A program made the translations under genes and the position numbers. From contig JALGAS010000001.1 in the NCBI GenBank assembly GCA_023078685.1, positions 1 through 64,000 on the forward strand: a DNA stretch of 64,000 bases, given 5' to 3'. Positions 1 to 12,912 of the stretch are shown piece after piece. Positions within the stretch are counted from its first letter, which is position 1; each line of letters begins with the position of its first letter. Below the pieces are notes generated by a model. That model was not told the origin of the DNA. It ran no database searches and was given only the letters and a program-made list of their open reading frames with translations. Source of the DNA: Neopestalotiopsis rosae (taxonomy: Eukaryota; Ascomycota; Sordariomycetes; Amphisphaeriales; Sporocadaceae).

Positions 1-532
1 CAGTTCGGTGACTGGGCCATCCATAAAAAATAATGCATCAAAGGGTCCGTGCATTCGTCATTTAATAATTACAACAACATTCGAATACTTTCTCTCCGTG
101 TCAAGGAGTTCAACCACCTCAAGATTCAACAAATACTTGAAACGACAAGCTATACAACTTTCAACTAATATAAATAATATTCATTTGACTGAATAAATCC
201 CTGGCAAATACTACACAATTAAGATTGGCAAAAGGGTCGAAACACACTTCACCTGGTTGGCTTCGTGTGCAGTCGTATCATTCTCTCTCTCGCGAATATA
301 TGTACATCCTGTAATTTCACATTTCATGGTCATGCGACGCTCGTATTTGGTAATCCATCGCTTTTCATGCATGCTACCTAGTATACATATACATACGAGC
401 CACAAAAGTGAGCTTACGCTACCAGTAAAGAATACTAGCAACTACCATACTAAAGGCAATCATGACTGTAATCCTACATTGGTACATTGGTGTACATGAA
501 AGTTGTCGATCTTTGTTACCATACATCGTCAC
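1..532. other. Intergenic, 3' flank of the GYF gene
   Basis: The stretch is AT-rich and carries only short open frames without recognisable protein features. It lies downstream of the minus-strand GYF gene and probably holds its 3' UTR. I see no RNA gene or repeat in it. Confidence 0.5.
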
Positions 533-3500
533 TTATTTCTTGCCCTTCTTGCGAGCAGGGACAACTTTGAAGTCGGAAGGAATCGAGCTGCCGTTGTTTT
601 CCTTGTGAGGATTCTTCTTGGCCACCTCGTTCCAGCCACCAGTCGGCTGCAATGGTACGTCGACAGATCCTTGCTTCTCAAAGACACCCTTCTCAGCAAG
701 CTTCTTGCGACGGATGAACTCGTTTGCAAACTCTCGGCCATTCATGGTCTTGGAGATCTCGTACACAACATCCGCGATAGTACTAGCTTCAGCGGGAAAC
801 TCGAGCAGAGTCTGGGTGTAAACATCAACTAGAGAGCACGGATCAGTATATATAGTCACTCAAGACATGGAGGATTATCAATAGCTCTTACCTTCAGCGA
901 CACCGCCCCTCAGCAACTGTCCCTGAACCCATTTAGTGAATTCATCCATGGCCTCATTGCGCGAGGTATTGGCCGAAGGCTTGGAAACAGGGCGTGCAAC
1001 AGGGGCAGGAGCAACGGCGGGCTTGATGTTGCTGGAGCTAACAGAACGAGATTGCGCAGCCGGTCCCGTGGGAACCTTGACTTTGCCACCAGCACCGACC
1101 GTAGCCCAGCCAGCACCGGTAACAGCGGCCGGGGTAGCGCTCAAGGGGGTAGGTCCGGGCGATGGTGCATTGGGCTTGCTGGCAAGGTCTGCATATCGCT
1201 TGGCACCAGACGCAGCAGCAGCACCGGACTGAACAGCAATCTCTCTAGCCTTGTGCTTACGCGCTTCCTCCTCGCGCTGAATATCGGCCAAAGTCTTCTT
1301 CTTCTCGGCGGCTAGCGTAGTTGGGGTCAAGCCCGGGGCCGGAACCTTGGAAGCTGTCGGCATGGTCCATGGGCTGGTAGCCGATGCTGGAGAAGACGTT
1401 CCCCAGGTGCTGGTGGTAGGCAGGCCGGAAGCAAGGGCAGCCATCTTCTCGCGCTCTCTAGCAGCCTCCTGTTCAGCCATGACACGGCGGGCGGCAGCGG
1501 CAGCCTCCTCAGCCTTGGCAGCCTTTCTGGCCTCTGCTTCTTGGATTTCCTTCAGGCTTGGTCCACGGTGAGCTTCAGAAGCCGGATCCTTGGCCCATGG
1601 AGCCAAAGGCGGCGGCTGAGTCACGTTCTCGGGAGTTTCAGATCGCGAGCTAGTAGCATACTGCTCAGGCAAGTTTGACTTGACACGTTGGGGGGCGGGA
1701 GCAGGCAGAGGGGTTGAGGACTGCGGGGGAGGAAATGGCATGGGCAGACCACTAGAACGGGCCGAAGCAGCCGCGTGTTCTTGCTCCATTTGCTCGTCAA
1801 TGGCCCCTGAAGCCACATCCTGGGGCACATCATTCTCATCCTGCTTCTGGATCACCTCCTTGGCAGGTGCGATCTCCTTGGGCAGTGTGGGAGGACTAGA
1901 TGCTGCCACGGAGTCACTGGAGGATTGGTTATCGAGAGCAGCACGTGTCTGCTCGGCTTGAGCATCGTGCTGTGCTCGAAGTTGCTCAAATTCTTCCAGT
2001 CTTCCGCGAAAGCCTTCGTCATCCTCTAGAAGTTCCTGTGTCTGAGGGAGACGGGCACGAAAGGACTCCATGGACGAGCTGCCTACAGGAGCTTGAGAAG
2101 GACCAGAGCCGATTGGGCCGGGACCACGGCCACTCAGCTCATCGTCACGAAACATATCGCTAATGATGTGGCTGGAGGCACCCGGAGTCATGTTTGACTG
2201 CTGCGTGTTTGCCCCCAAAAAAGGACCAGCGCCTCCTACGGATCCGATAGGAGGCTGCGGAGGCATTGCGATGGGAGAGTTGATACTACCAAAACTGGGC
2301 TGGCTCTGCAAGCTGTGCGCGCTAGAATGGTGATGAAGGCCTGGGTGTCCTTGCAGCTGAACTCGTGCAAGACGCTGTTGATTAGACAGCAAGTCTCGAT
2401 GTTGCGCCATCATGTACTGTTCTTCCTGCTTGCGTCTCTCCAGGTCATTCTGCTCCTGCGCAGTCAAGGTCCGGCCAAACTGGGGGAATACTCCGTTCAG
2501 AGGCGGTACAATGCCACCTCCTGCACTTGGAGAGAAAGGTCCAGCCGGTGCGGGCGGTCCATGAGGGATACCCATCATAGGGACAAGGAAAGGCTCACGA
2601 GAGTTACCAATGCGGCGGATCAGCTGGCCGAGGGGCTCGAACTCTGGATCCTCGACTCTCTTTACTCGCAAGTCTGCCGTGAAGAAATTGGCCTTGTACC
2701 AGTCATTCATCTCGAGGCCAGTGAATGGCCCTTGCTGGTGGCCCTGGGGATCGAGATAGACCCAGCGCATTCGGTCGGGCATGACCATGCTCCGGGGTTG
2801 AGCCGAAGGGGGCTCTGCAATTGGATTACCGCTGAAAGGCGTACCCGTAGTCTGCGGGAAACCTTGAGGTTGAGCAACAGCAGAAATACCACCAGACAGG
2901 GCTTCCGAAGTGACGGCAGATCGAGCGTTATCGGGGTTGAATAAGTCACCGAAGCCGCCACGACCAGTTCCTATCGGAGAATCAGTGTTACGGCTGGGTT
3001 CTCCGAAAGCATTGCGGCCAATGGCACCAAGCGGGTTGGTGTTCATTCGAACATCTGGAATGGAATCGGCCAAGCTCTCGTTATCCTGGTTTGCCATCTG
3101 CGACTGCATGGCTGGGGGGAAGAGAGAGCCCAGTTTGCTGCCTCGGCCAATGGAGCCGGAGCCAGGAATTCCAGTGCTACTGACAGGGCCGAAAACACCG
3201 CTCAGGTTGCCCAAGCTTGGAGAGTGGAGATCACCCATTGGCGAGAACAGCGAGTTACCGAAAGCATTACCGAATGGGTTGCGTTCACGATCAGGCGTAG
3301 CAGAGGTGGGCCAGCCACTGAGAGTGCTAATCGGTGGCAGCGGCTTCGCACCTACGCTGGAGGTCTGGCTTCGGTCACTACCTTCGAATGCAGTTTGACC
3401 AAATGGACGAGGGAAACCGCCAGCACCAAATGCAGGAACGTGATCTGGACCTCCAAGACCAAGGCCATGGCCCTGCCCACCCTCATTGCCCTCCTCAGTT

Positions 3501-5150
3501 GCACCACGTTCTCCAGGCGGGCTTCGGTAAGGATTGGTCTCGGAAGGGCTCAAAGGCTCATTGTCCAAAGCTCCACCAAGATTCAGACCAGACATTCCGA
3601 ACTCGCTGGCCGACCCTTTGACAGGTGTATCAAACAGAGTGGCACGCTGGATCGGTGGGGGACTAGTATCCTGAGCACCGCCCAGCACAGCACTGCCTGA
3701 AAGATTCTCTTCGCCGGCGAACGGATCGGTATCGGTGCGCTGACGGGGGCGCCAGGGTGCTCTGGGATCAACCGCCGACGATGGCTCACTGCCTCGACCC
3801 GTCATATTATCATTGCTATCCTTTGGAATCAAGCGGGCAAGGCGAGACTGGCCTCCAGGACGTTTGTCGCCAATGGCAGAGGAACCAGGCAGAGCAAAAT
3901 TTCCGAAACTACCCAGAGCCGAGCCTGGTGAGTTTGTCGCGCCAGAGGATCCCCACAAAGAAGAGGCAGTCGCAAGACCTGAAACGCCCGTGGCGGTATT
4001 GTTGCGTACCAAACCAGCAAAGGGATGCGGCGAATTCTGTCCTGGAGGCTGTTCACGTGGGTTGACGTCTCCTTCGGGTTCCTCGAACATGGCCTCCTTG
4101 GCATCATTCTTTCGAAGCCAGAATGAGCCCCCTTCTCGCGTTGCCGAAGTAGGTGAGATCAGTCCTCCTCCACCGGAATACGGATTGGTGTCCGTTGTCT
4201 CACGTCGTCTGGTTCCTGGCCTAGAGGCAGACGAGGGAGAGGCTAGGGAAGCACCATGGCTGACAGACGTCTTGCGCCCTCCATTCAAGGCATTCCCATC
4301 CTTGTTTTGAGGCGGCGGCTTGACGGGGGAGTTGACGTCAGTAGTAAAGATGTCGCGCTCCTCTTCTGTCATCTCCCGGAGACTGCTCGGTATGCTGGAA
4401 CTAGCAGGATCCCAACACAGGTCCGGCTCTTGCGGCTGGACATGAGACTCACCACTCTTGCCCCAGCCACGAGTTGCCGTATTACTTCCATTGACGTGAC
4501 CCGGATTCCAGCCTGGCACGAAAAGGGAAGACACATCTGCTGAGGGGCCGGACTCGTAAATGTTCAGCAAGTCTTCTTTCGTATATTTGCGTTGGGTTAA
4601 CTCCACAGTTGTGCCAAGAGACTGAACAGCGTCGGCAGGGGCCGGCTGGCTGCTGATGGACTGGCTGGGAGTGGTCGAGGGTCTTCGAAAGGTTAACGTT
4701 CCATTAGGCCGACCAGTTCTAGACCTGTGGATGCATGCCCGTTAGTTTATGAGTCTGCCGACATGAAAATGGGTTTGGGCGCATGTGAGAGTCGCGGAGC
4801 AGGACTGAGTGGAGTGCGAAGGCAGAAATGGACAGCGACGGGCAACGTAAAACGAGAAAAAGCAATCATGGAACACAATTGGTGCGCGAATGAATGCAGG
4901 GAGAGGATTGTGGGAAGCCAATGCATCAATAATGGTGAATGGCCCAAATGGACAGTATGCTACAAAGCTCCACGACTGCCATAAGGGTGATTGGGGAAAA
5001 TTTTCGAATTGGGGTTGATCATGAAGAAAAGCGACGGTAGCAAGCAAAGGACATTACTAACCACTCTCCACTGTTGTTGTTTCGTCCATCGCGTTGCGAG
5101 TTCTGTCCAGCGGCGGCTGAGGCGAAACTCGATGGTAGATTCGACGGCAT
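533..5150 (-). CDS. GYF-domain protein (Smy2/Syh1-type)
   Basis: A 1405-residue protein in three exons: 5150-5062, 4724-892 and 828-533, with introns of 337 and 63 nt. The start (MPSNLPSS...) and both splice joins restore one frame, and total coding length is divisible by three. The middle carries a GYF domain at roughly residues 675-735, with the motif WVYLDPQGHQQGPFTG followed by MNDWYKANFF; GYF domains bind proline-rich peptides. The flanks are long, Ser/Pro/Gly-rich and probably disordered; a charged EAxxAAKAEEAAAA helix lies towards the C-terminus, and the chain ends in a basic KKGKK. Family knowledge: yeast Smy2/Syh1 are cytoplasmic, touch ER-Golgi transport, mRNA regulation and ribosome-collision responses, and fungal homologues are similarly long. 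The reading frame before the GTG codon at 4606 is clearly coding, so that GTG is not the start. Confidence 0.9.
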
Positions 5151-5798
5151 GTTGGGAGGTATGTAGACGAGATGCTCGCTCGGGGGGTGAAAATCACGAA
5201 GGACTAGCTAGGGCACGGCACCGAGACGAGAAGTCTTGATGGCCGGATGCTTGTGTTGTTTTCGGAAATGATATTGTAAGATCGGTGGACTTTTTTGCAA
5301 AGTCTGCGCAGCGTCGAAAGTGGACAAGAAGCCGGTTGGGGGATCGTGTCGCGGGTCGATTGGTGGAGGATGCACAGTTTTGAGCTGTGTCTCTGTCGCG
5401 GGCGCGTGAAGCAAAGTGCAAGATGACGTTTTCTTCGTACGGGCCGGAGGGGTGCGGAAGAAAAGGGCTTCCAATGAGCTTTAGCAGCAGGCGAAGGTGT
5501 GAAAGATTTCCAGAGCCGAAGCAGTGGTCAGAGATGTTGCGATTGCGCGGGTTGCAGGATTGTTTTTGTTCGTCGGTTGGAGATGTTCAGTCGTGACTGT
5601 AGTCTTCTGTTTCGGGGGGTGGTCCAAGAGGATGTCGAAATCGTAAATTTCAGAATTTCCACTTTGCCTCTGGGAGAAGCAAGTGCACCAAGCTGCCAGC
5701 CAGTCAACCAGTCAGGCCAGTCAGCAGCTCGCAACAGCAACCAGCAGCCCAGCCAGCCAGTAGCCAGGCTTGACAGGCCAGCAAACGCCGCCAGCCGG

Positions 5799-5828
5799 GG
5801 CTCCAAAAGGGCTCCAAAGGGCTCCAAA
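5799..5828. repeat. Three direct copies of GGCTCCAAA
   Basis: GGCTCCAAA occurs at 5799, 5810 and 5820, spaced 10-11 bp apart, about one helical turn. It lies about 650 bp upstream of the GYF start codon. It could be a tandem factor-binding site or simple sequence drift. Confidence 0.5.
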
Positions 5829-8436
5829 AATTCTAAAAAAGCTCACCAGCCACCGCACTAAGCTCCAAATGCATAAGCTGCCAGCTGCCTCCTATCAGCC
5901 TCAGTCGGCAAAGACAGACGTTGAATCAATACCTCCATTACCCACTCGAAGGAAGAAAAAGAAAAGAAAAACGAGACGGCACCAGCAAACTCGAGATCCC
6001 CATCTATTGTCTGACTCTTGTCTGGGTAGGCCTTTAGAAACTCAATTGGTATTTGATTAACTACTGACTTGCATCCTGATATATATGCCATCTTCAGAGC
6101 TCCTCGAGACTTCTCTATTCAGGTGTTTTTGCAGAGCTCTCACAAATTCAATGTGGTGCTCGAGAAAGAGACCATGAAAATCGGGATGACTCGGGCTTCC
6201 ATTGTGTGTATCTTTTTTAGGCTCATGCCGGCTCATCAAGTAGGTGTAGGCATTTGGCAAAAGAGATATCTGTCCAGACTTCAAACGGATACCTGGGCAT
6301 TGGACACCAAATCAGCTGGCCGGCTGGGATGGTCCTGCCTTGCAAAACGATTGAATCCACAACATCTCCATTCATCCCCCAGACGACCAGTGGGCGAGAT
6401 GGAGAGCTGCACACTGAAAAGTGCCCAACGAGCCGTGACTTTCCTCAAATTCTATCCCCTCACCACGGCGACACGACGACAGGTGTCAGCAAAAACTTGT
6501 CTCTTTGCGGGGCAAAACACAGAAGTGGGCGATTTATACCGTAGGTTAGGCATGAACAACAAGGCCTTGCAAACCTTGGGTCCCCTTTGGTTGACAAATC
6601 GAGGGAACTCAGTGCAGAACTCTCCTCCTACACGAAGCATCACGCGCGGATCGAACAGCAAGTCTTGTTGCGCGTTCAAGTATTTCCATGCTCCTCCTTT
6701 TGCAGAATACCTACGGATGGAGATATAAGTTCGTCTGAGTGATCCCATGTTTTCACTATAGGACGGGAAATGAACGCCACTCACAGGACAGAAGATCTTG
6801 CACAACCACCTAGAGTGGAAATATGCACCAGCAACAACAATCCGTGAAATGTACTTGCACCTACCAAATAGCTTGCCAATATTTCATTTCGATGCATCAC
6901 AAGTTATGTCTTATCGCGGAAAACATTTCCTGCCCTGTTAAACATGACTCGGACAGGAAGATTGCCATTCTTCGTAATGTGAGATAGAAGCTTGGACAAC
7001 TACCGTTGCGTTCCGTTGCAAACCCCAACAGAAATTCATCCTCTGCTCTCGTTGCTTGTAATGATTGGCTGCTTGATAATGGCAGCTACGTCTTTGAGCA
7101 GCACGATCGACTATCAGTGAGGACGCTGAGTAATCGTGAAATCTCCTTTTTCGGCTGCTAATGCCGGTATGGCATTGCCAATTCGATGAAGGGCTTACTC
7201 ACTGATCACGGGATAGCTCTTCTCAAAACCGTCAAACTTTAAAAATAATGGGTCGTACAGAGTACTTCCTTCGTTGATGTCGACTGGATATCGACTCCCT
7301 GGCAACGTCGATTCCCTGAAATGTGATCGGATTAGAGTGCATTCCACAACAGGATCGTGTTGGTGCCGAGTATAGTATGAGGGTGGGTAGAATAATATAG
7401 AATTGCAGTATAGATTGGCCATGTATCTTAAGTAATCAGCGCCATACTGTGCCTCGAACCGGCCGCGGTTGATCACCAAGTACAAGCATGGGCCTGAAAT
7501 ACTAAATATTGCAACACCGAGGACTTTTTGGATTATCCGGCCAGCGACCGTCAGATGAGCAAAGCACAAAAGATATGCTTAACTAGAAACGGGGCGGATT
7601 GGCATATGCAAGTTCAAATCCGGCGCTCATACCGAGTCACTCAGACCTGACTATTGGTTCAAGAATGATTTCGGCCATACGTATACCACGAGGTGGCTCT
7701 TCTTCGTATCTCCGGAAATAAATGATAACGCGAACAGCAGGGGTCAAGTGCTGTGCTACAAGGCAACAGGGCAAGATGGGCAGGAGTATGCAGTGCAATG
7801 AATCGTCCACTGCAGAATTGACCATGGTGTGTGCAGAGTGTGTGGTAGGCCAGTTACGTCAGCACTACTGGAGATGGTAGGTGAATCCCGAAATCCTGGC
7901 CCGTTCCAGCTTTTCTCAAGGTGATCGCTGCTATCCATCTGGCGCGCGTCTATCGGACAATTCAGACAGCTGAGAAGTCCGAGGGCTTCTTCGAAAGCTT
8001 CCAAAGCTTCTCGAAAAAGCACATACCTTGCCTCGACCTACCACAGCCCTTCTTACCATACCCTGGACCCTATAATCTGTAATTTTTCACGACATGGTAT
8101 CCACTCTTTCCCGAGAGATCCTATCCTGTCCTATGTATGTCACCGATTATGCGGCTGCTTACTAGGGGCGGGATTGCGGCAGTCTGGCGGGCCAAGAAAG
8201 CTTGTATTCGCTTATGCCCGCAAACTCCAGTGCATATTCCGTCACAATTTTCGCCTTGCTTCCCTTGTTCCCTTGTCTGGGCAACGAATAGCGTCGGCAC
8301 TTCATGATTTGTCCAGCACCGGCAGCAGCAAATAGGTAATCACCAGACACGCCCGCCATCATCTGAAGATCCCGAGGCGCCATTGACGTGGGGCAAATCT
8401 TCAATGTGGCACACGGGCACTTCCTTGGTGCTACTA

Positions 8437-8452
8437 GGTAGGTAGGTAGGTA
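8437..8452. repeat. GGTA microsatellite (4 copies)
   Basis: Four perfect GGTA units lie about 290 bp upstream of the TATA-like box of the NRPS-like gene. TAGGTA-type short repeats are common in promoters of hypocrealean fungi. Confidence 0.6.
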
Positions 8453-8723
8453 TTATGCAACCCTACATTGGGCTCTCCTTTCTCGGGTGTCCATGTTCGC
8501 CTTAGACTATCGATAGTCGTCGAGACAATTCTGCAGGGCGAGATATGCAAATCCACTGCAAGTGACGTCTTTGCCGTGTTCTAGTAGTAGTAGACAGTAG
8601 CCGCCCTTCAATCCCGTTCTCCGCAAGTGGAACTCGCCCGAGACACACCATCAACGTTGCGGAGATAGTCAAACACAAGCTCGCGCTTATAGTAGAAGGC
8701 GAGTAGCGTCGACGGTTGGCACG

Positions 8724-8731
8724 TATATAAA
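8724..8731 (+). promoter_or_regulatory. TATA-like box of the NRPS-like gene
   Basis: TATATAAA stands 175 bp upstream of the ATG at 8906 on the coding strand, a reasonable distance for a core promoter with a 100-150 nt leader. The leader after it is A/C-rich, as in expressed fungal genes. Confidence 0.4.
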
Positions 8732-8905
8732 GGAAAGCCATCTTGACAACATGGAACTCTGAATTATTGGAGAGACAATACAAATCAAACTCATCAGACA
8801 TACCAGTCGGCAACGATACCACTTTGCAAAATATAATTACCACACATCTTCAACACGAAAACCACAGTTATTCACATCATCTCCACAAAACACACCAATA
8901 TCATC

Positions 8906-11900
8906 ATGACGGCACGCAACCCCCTTGGAAAGAGGCTGATTCCTCACATCATCGATGACTTTGCCAGCAACGAGCCTGAACGCGAAGCCTTCAAGATCCC
9001 AAACTCGGCAAATGTTCAAGATGGATGGAGAGTTGTCACATGGAAGGAGTACGCCAATGGTGTGAATCATGTCGCTCACCGAATCACCGAGATCTGCGGC
9101 AAGCCAGAGAAAGGTACATTTCCCACGATTGCTTATATCGGCCCCAACGATGCCCGATATGTAATCATGATGGTTGGCGCCATCAAAGCTGGATATAAGG
9201 TAAGACACATGGCATCTCCATATAATTTTCTTCTTTTGTCAAGTGGTGCTAACTATGTAGGCTCTATTCATCTCCCCTAGGAACTCACAAGAGGGCCAGC
9301 TCAACCTGTTCGAAAAGACCGACTGCCATGTCATCGTTGTGCCCAAGTCCCACCACAACGTTATTCAGCCATGGCTGCACGAGAGAGAAATGCAGGTTGT
9401 TGAGGTTGGCGAGATGGACAGATGGCTTCCCCAGAAGGAGGTCCCTCATTTCCCCTACGACAAGACCTTCGAGGAGGCCGAGTGGGACCCAGTCGTTGTT
9501 CTGCACACCAGTGGTAGCACCGGTCTGCCCAAGCCTATCATTGCCAAGGTCGGCATGCTGTCCGTGGGCGACGCCTATATCGAACTCCCAGAATTCCAAG
9601 GCACCAAATTTCACTTCAACGTCTGGACAGAAAAAGCCAAGAGTCACTTCTTCCCCAGTAAGTCGTATCGCCCGGTCCAAGATTAATACACATACTAACC
9701 ATGATGATAGTGCCATTATTCCATGCTGCTGCATTGTACTCCTTTATCAACATTGCAGTATACAGAGCCTCTCCATGTGCTTTCAGCGTCGACCGTCCAC
9801 TATCCTCGGACCTCGTGGCAGAGACATTGCAACATTTGCATGTCGAATCCGCATTTCTTCCACCGGCGATCCTTGAAGACATGAGCCAGGACGAGACCTG
9901 CGTGAAAGCCTTGACAAAGCTTAACTTTATTGTATTTGGCGGCGGCAACCTCGCCAGAGAAGCTGGCAACAGGCTTATTCAGGCCGGTGCGCCCCTTGCT
10001 AACATGATTGCTGCGACAGAGTAAGTCATTTGACCAGAATGTGTACGATACTTGACTAACACGTTTTACAGAGCCACTCCATGGCCTTACTTCTACCAGA
10101 GCAACCCTGACCTCTGGCAGTATTTCATCATCAACTCGGATCTCATGGGATACGAATGGCGCCCAACAAGCGAGGAGAATGTTTATGAGCAGGTGGTGGT
10201 CCGCAAGGACAAGAAGCATCCGGGACTGCAGGGCTTCTTCTACACGTTTCCCGATGATGAAGAGTACTACACAAAAGACTTGTACAAACCTCACCCTACC
10301 CTGCCCAACCATTGGATCTACTACGGGAGAGCCGACAACATTATCGTCTTCTCCAACGGCGAGAAGCTTAACCCAGTCACAATTGAGGAAATCGTCTCGG
10401 ATCACCCGCAGGTCCAGGGCGCTGTGGTCGTCGGTACCAACAAGTTCCAGCCGGCCATGATCATCGAGCCCGTGACATACCCTAAGAACGAGGACGAGAA
10501 GAAGAAATTCCTCGACTCGGTCTGGCCGCTGGTGGTCAATGCCAACAAGGAGACAGTGGCGCACGGCCAGGTCGGTCGCCAGTTCATGATGCTGACCAAC
10601 CCGGACAAGCCTTTCCCCCGCGCCGGAAAGGGCACAATTCAACGGGCCGGAGCCGTCAAGCTGTACAAAGATGAAATTGACCAGCACTACGAAAAGGTCA
10701 ACCAGGTGTCCCAGGCGGAGGCCCCTCGCCTCGACGTCTCGTCCGAGGACTCCCTCGTCGCCTCTATTGAGAAGCTGTTCGAGACTCACCTGCAGTCGCC
10801 CCACCTGGAGCCAGACACGGACTTCTTCTCGGCCGGCGTCGACTCCATGCAGGTCATCAACGCCTCGCGACTGCTCCGCGCCGGTCTGGAAGCTGCCGGC
10901 TACCCCACCGACGGTACCTCCCTGGCCACGCGCGTGATCTACGGCAACCCGACGCCGCGCCGTCTGGCCCAATACTTGATGGCGACCCTCATCAGCGGCA
11001 ACGGCAAGGATGCGGCCAATGAGGACGTGGAGCAGCAGCGCGTCATGAAGCAGCTTCACGACAAGTACACCCGCCACCTCCAGGCGGGCAAGCCCGGCCG
11101 CCCCGAAGCCGCCGACGAGAACCAGGTCGTGCTCCTGACGGGTTCGACGGGCATGCTCGGCTCGTACCTGCTCGACAAGATGTCGCGCAACCCCAAGGTG
11201 AAGAAGATTGTCTGCCTGAACCGCGCCGAGGACGGCGGCGTCAAGCAGCAGGCCAGGGCCATGCGGGAGCGCGGGCTCGACGCCACCTACGGCGGCGGCA
11301 AGGCCGAGTTCCACCACGTCGACATCTCGCGGTCCGACTTTGGCCTGCCCCGCGACGTCTACGCCCGCCTGCTCGCCGAGGCCGACCGCTTCATCCACAA
11401 CGCCTGGCCCGTCAACTTCAACATCTCGGTCGAGACCTTTGAGCCGCACCTGCGCGGCGTCCGCAACGTGGCCGACTTTGCCACCCGCGCCGACAAGCGC
11501 GTCGCCTGCGTCTTCATCTCGTCCATTGGCACGGCCGACCGCTGGGACGCGAGCCAGGGTTCCGTCCCGGAGCACCGCCTCGACGACGTGAGCCTGGCCA
11601 GCGGCGGGTACGGGCGCAGCAAGATGGTCGGCGCCTTCATCCTGGAGGACGCGGCCAAGGTCGGCGACTTCCCCGCCGCCAACATCCGCGTGGGCCAGAT
11701 CGCCGGCCCCGAGGCCGAGGCCGGTGTCTGGAACCGGCAGGAGTGGTTCCCCAGCATCATCGCCAGCAGCTTGCACCTCAAGGCCCTGCCGCGCGACCTG
11801 GGCGTTATGAACCAGGTCGACTGGACGCCCGTGGAGCGCATCGCCGGCCTGGTGCTCGAGATCGTCGGCGTGGCCCAGCAGAACCGCCCCGAGGACATTA

Positions 11901-12247
11901 GCGGCTACTACCACGGCGTGAACCCGTCGCACACGACCTGGCCCGAGCTGGCGCCCGCCGTGCAGGAGTTTTACGGCAGGGAGCGCCTGCCCGAGCTCGT
12001 GAGCTTCCAGGAGTGGGTGGGCCGTCTCGAGAAGACCCAGGCCGAGGACATGCGGGCGATGGACGCGAACCCCGGCATCAAGCTGTTGGACACGTACAAG
12101 GGAATGGCCGAGGCTGCCCAGGCTGGACACACTCCCGTCACGTTCCAGATGCAGCGCACAACCAAGCAGAGCCCTACCATGAGAAGCGCAAAGGCTGTGA
12201 GCCCTGAGCTGCTCAAGCACTGGTGCAAGCAATGGGGATTCGCTTAA
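8906..12247 (+). CDS. NRPS-like adenylate-forming reductase (A-T-R)
   Basis: A 1058-residue enzyme in four exons: 8906-9199, 9261-9657, 9711-10020 and 10072-12247. The adenylation domain (about residues 15-550) has the A3 loop LHTSGSTGLPKP near 179-190 and the A8-type YYGRADNIIVFSNGEK. The thiolation domain has FFSAGVDSMQ, with Ser about 592 as phosphopantetheine site. The reductase domain opens with the NADP-binding LLTGSTGMLGSYL near 688 and has the short-chain-type Tyr/Lys pair in GGYGRSKM (about 847/851). There is no condensation domain. Enzymes of this architecture activate a carboxylic acid as adenylate, load it on the carrier domain and release it reductively as aldehyde or alcohol; the order and N-terminus resemble aryl-acid reductases such as ATEG_03630 of Aspergillus terreus. 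The substrate cannot be read here. A RutA-type monooxygenase follows 665 bp downstream in the same direction. Confidence 0.93.
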
Positions 12248-12912
12248 ATGAGAATCAGTCAATCAGTCAATATTTCTTCTGCATTGGATTAGAACGGGGC
12301 GTTGGTAATTAGGTCTCATAGGAGTTAGCCATTTGAATTCATAGTGAATCTTTAAATTAAGCCGTGCCCGAAATGTTCTTTGCATCCATGTTTCTGCTTC
12401 GTCAACTCTGTATGCATTCCAGACAGACTGACACTATCCATGTACTTCTTCCGCATTTATAATCAAGCTCATCTGCCACAATCTCGGCGCCGGCAGAGTG
12501 GATCTTGGACACTTGATTGAGACCGGCATCGCTCTCGGAGCCATCCGTGCGGAGCAAAGATAACGGGCTGCTCTATAGCAGCGAATTCGACCACTGAGAT
12601 TGAGATCCTTTGCCTAGACCCCACCACCTTAGTGAAGACCTCCCATCTGACTTTGTCCTACCTTCCCCGTTGGCTTATCTTTCGGATCGAATGGGCAATG
12701 CCGGCGGCAGACGAGATTAGCTGAGGGTTCAATAACGTATTTATAAAAATGAAAAGGCGATCACTTAACGATCCTATGAATGATGTCTCTATATTCTCAA
12801 AAGCACTCAAACATTGTATCAAAGTCACACGACGTCAGGCTGACAAGGCACTATAAAACTAATCACTATTTGCATAGTTGACGGCAGCCCATAATTACCA
12901 CAGCTACAGAAA
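12248..12912. other. Intergenic between NRPS-like gene and rutA homologue
   Basis: 665 bp containing the 3' end of the reductase transcript and the promoter of the next gene. No open frame of interest is present. Confidence 0.5.
12852..12857 (+). promoter_or_regulatory. TATA-like box of the rutA homologue
   Basis: TATAAA lies 61 bp upstream of the ATG at 12913. A second T/A-rich candidate (TTTATAAAAATG) lies near 12740. Confidence 0.35.

Larger units (their letters stand above)
5151..8905. other. 3.75 kb intergenic region
   Basis: The first kilobase is the presumed promoter of the GYF gene, with CCAG/CAGT-rich low-complexity sequence at 5690-5790 and a short direct repeat after it. A 220-codon plus-strand frame (6069-6728, no ATG until 6173) overlaps a 117-codon minus-strand frame (6452-6805); neither has a recognisable domain. 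From about 8400 the sequence becomes the promoter of the NRPS-like gene. I cannot support a gene here. Confidence 0.5.

Noticed and set aside
533..859. Separate small gene at the 3' end of the GYF gene
   Set aside because: A clean 63-nt intron (891-829) joins it in frame to the GYF protein, so it is the last exon.
7595..7640. GTTCAAATCC string resembling a tRNA T-arm
   Set aside because: The flanks do not pair as a T-stem and no D-arm, anticodon arm or acceptor stem can be built around it.
9800..12262. 820-codon minus-strand open frame
   Set aside because: It lies antisense to the NRPS-like reductase, whose domains are unambiguous; GC-rich third positions of the real gene keep the opposite strand open.
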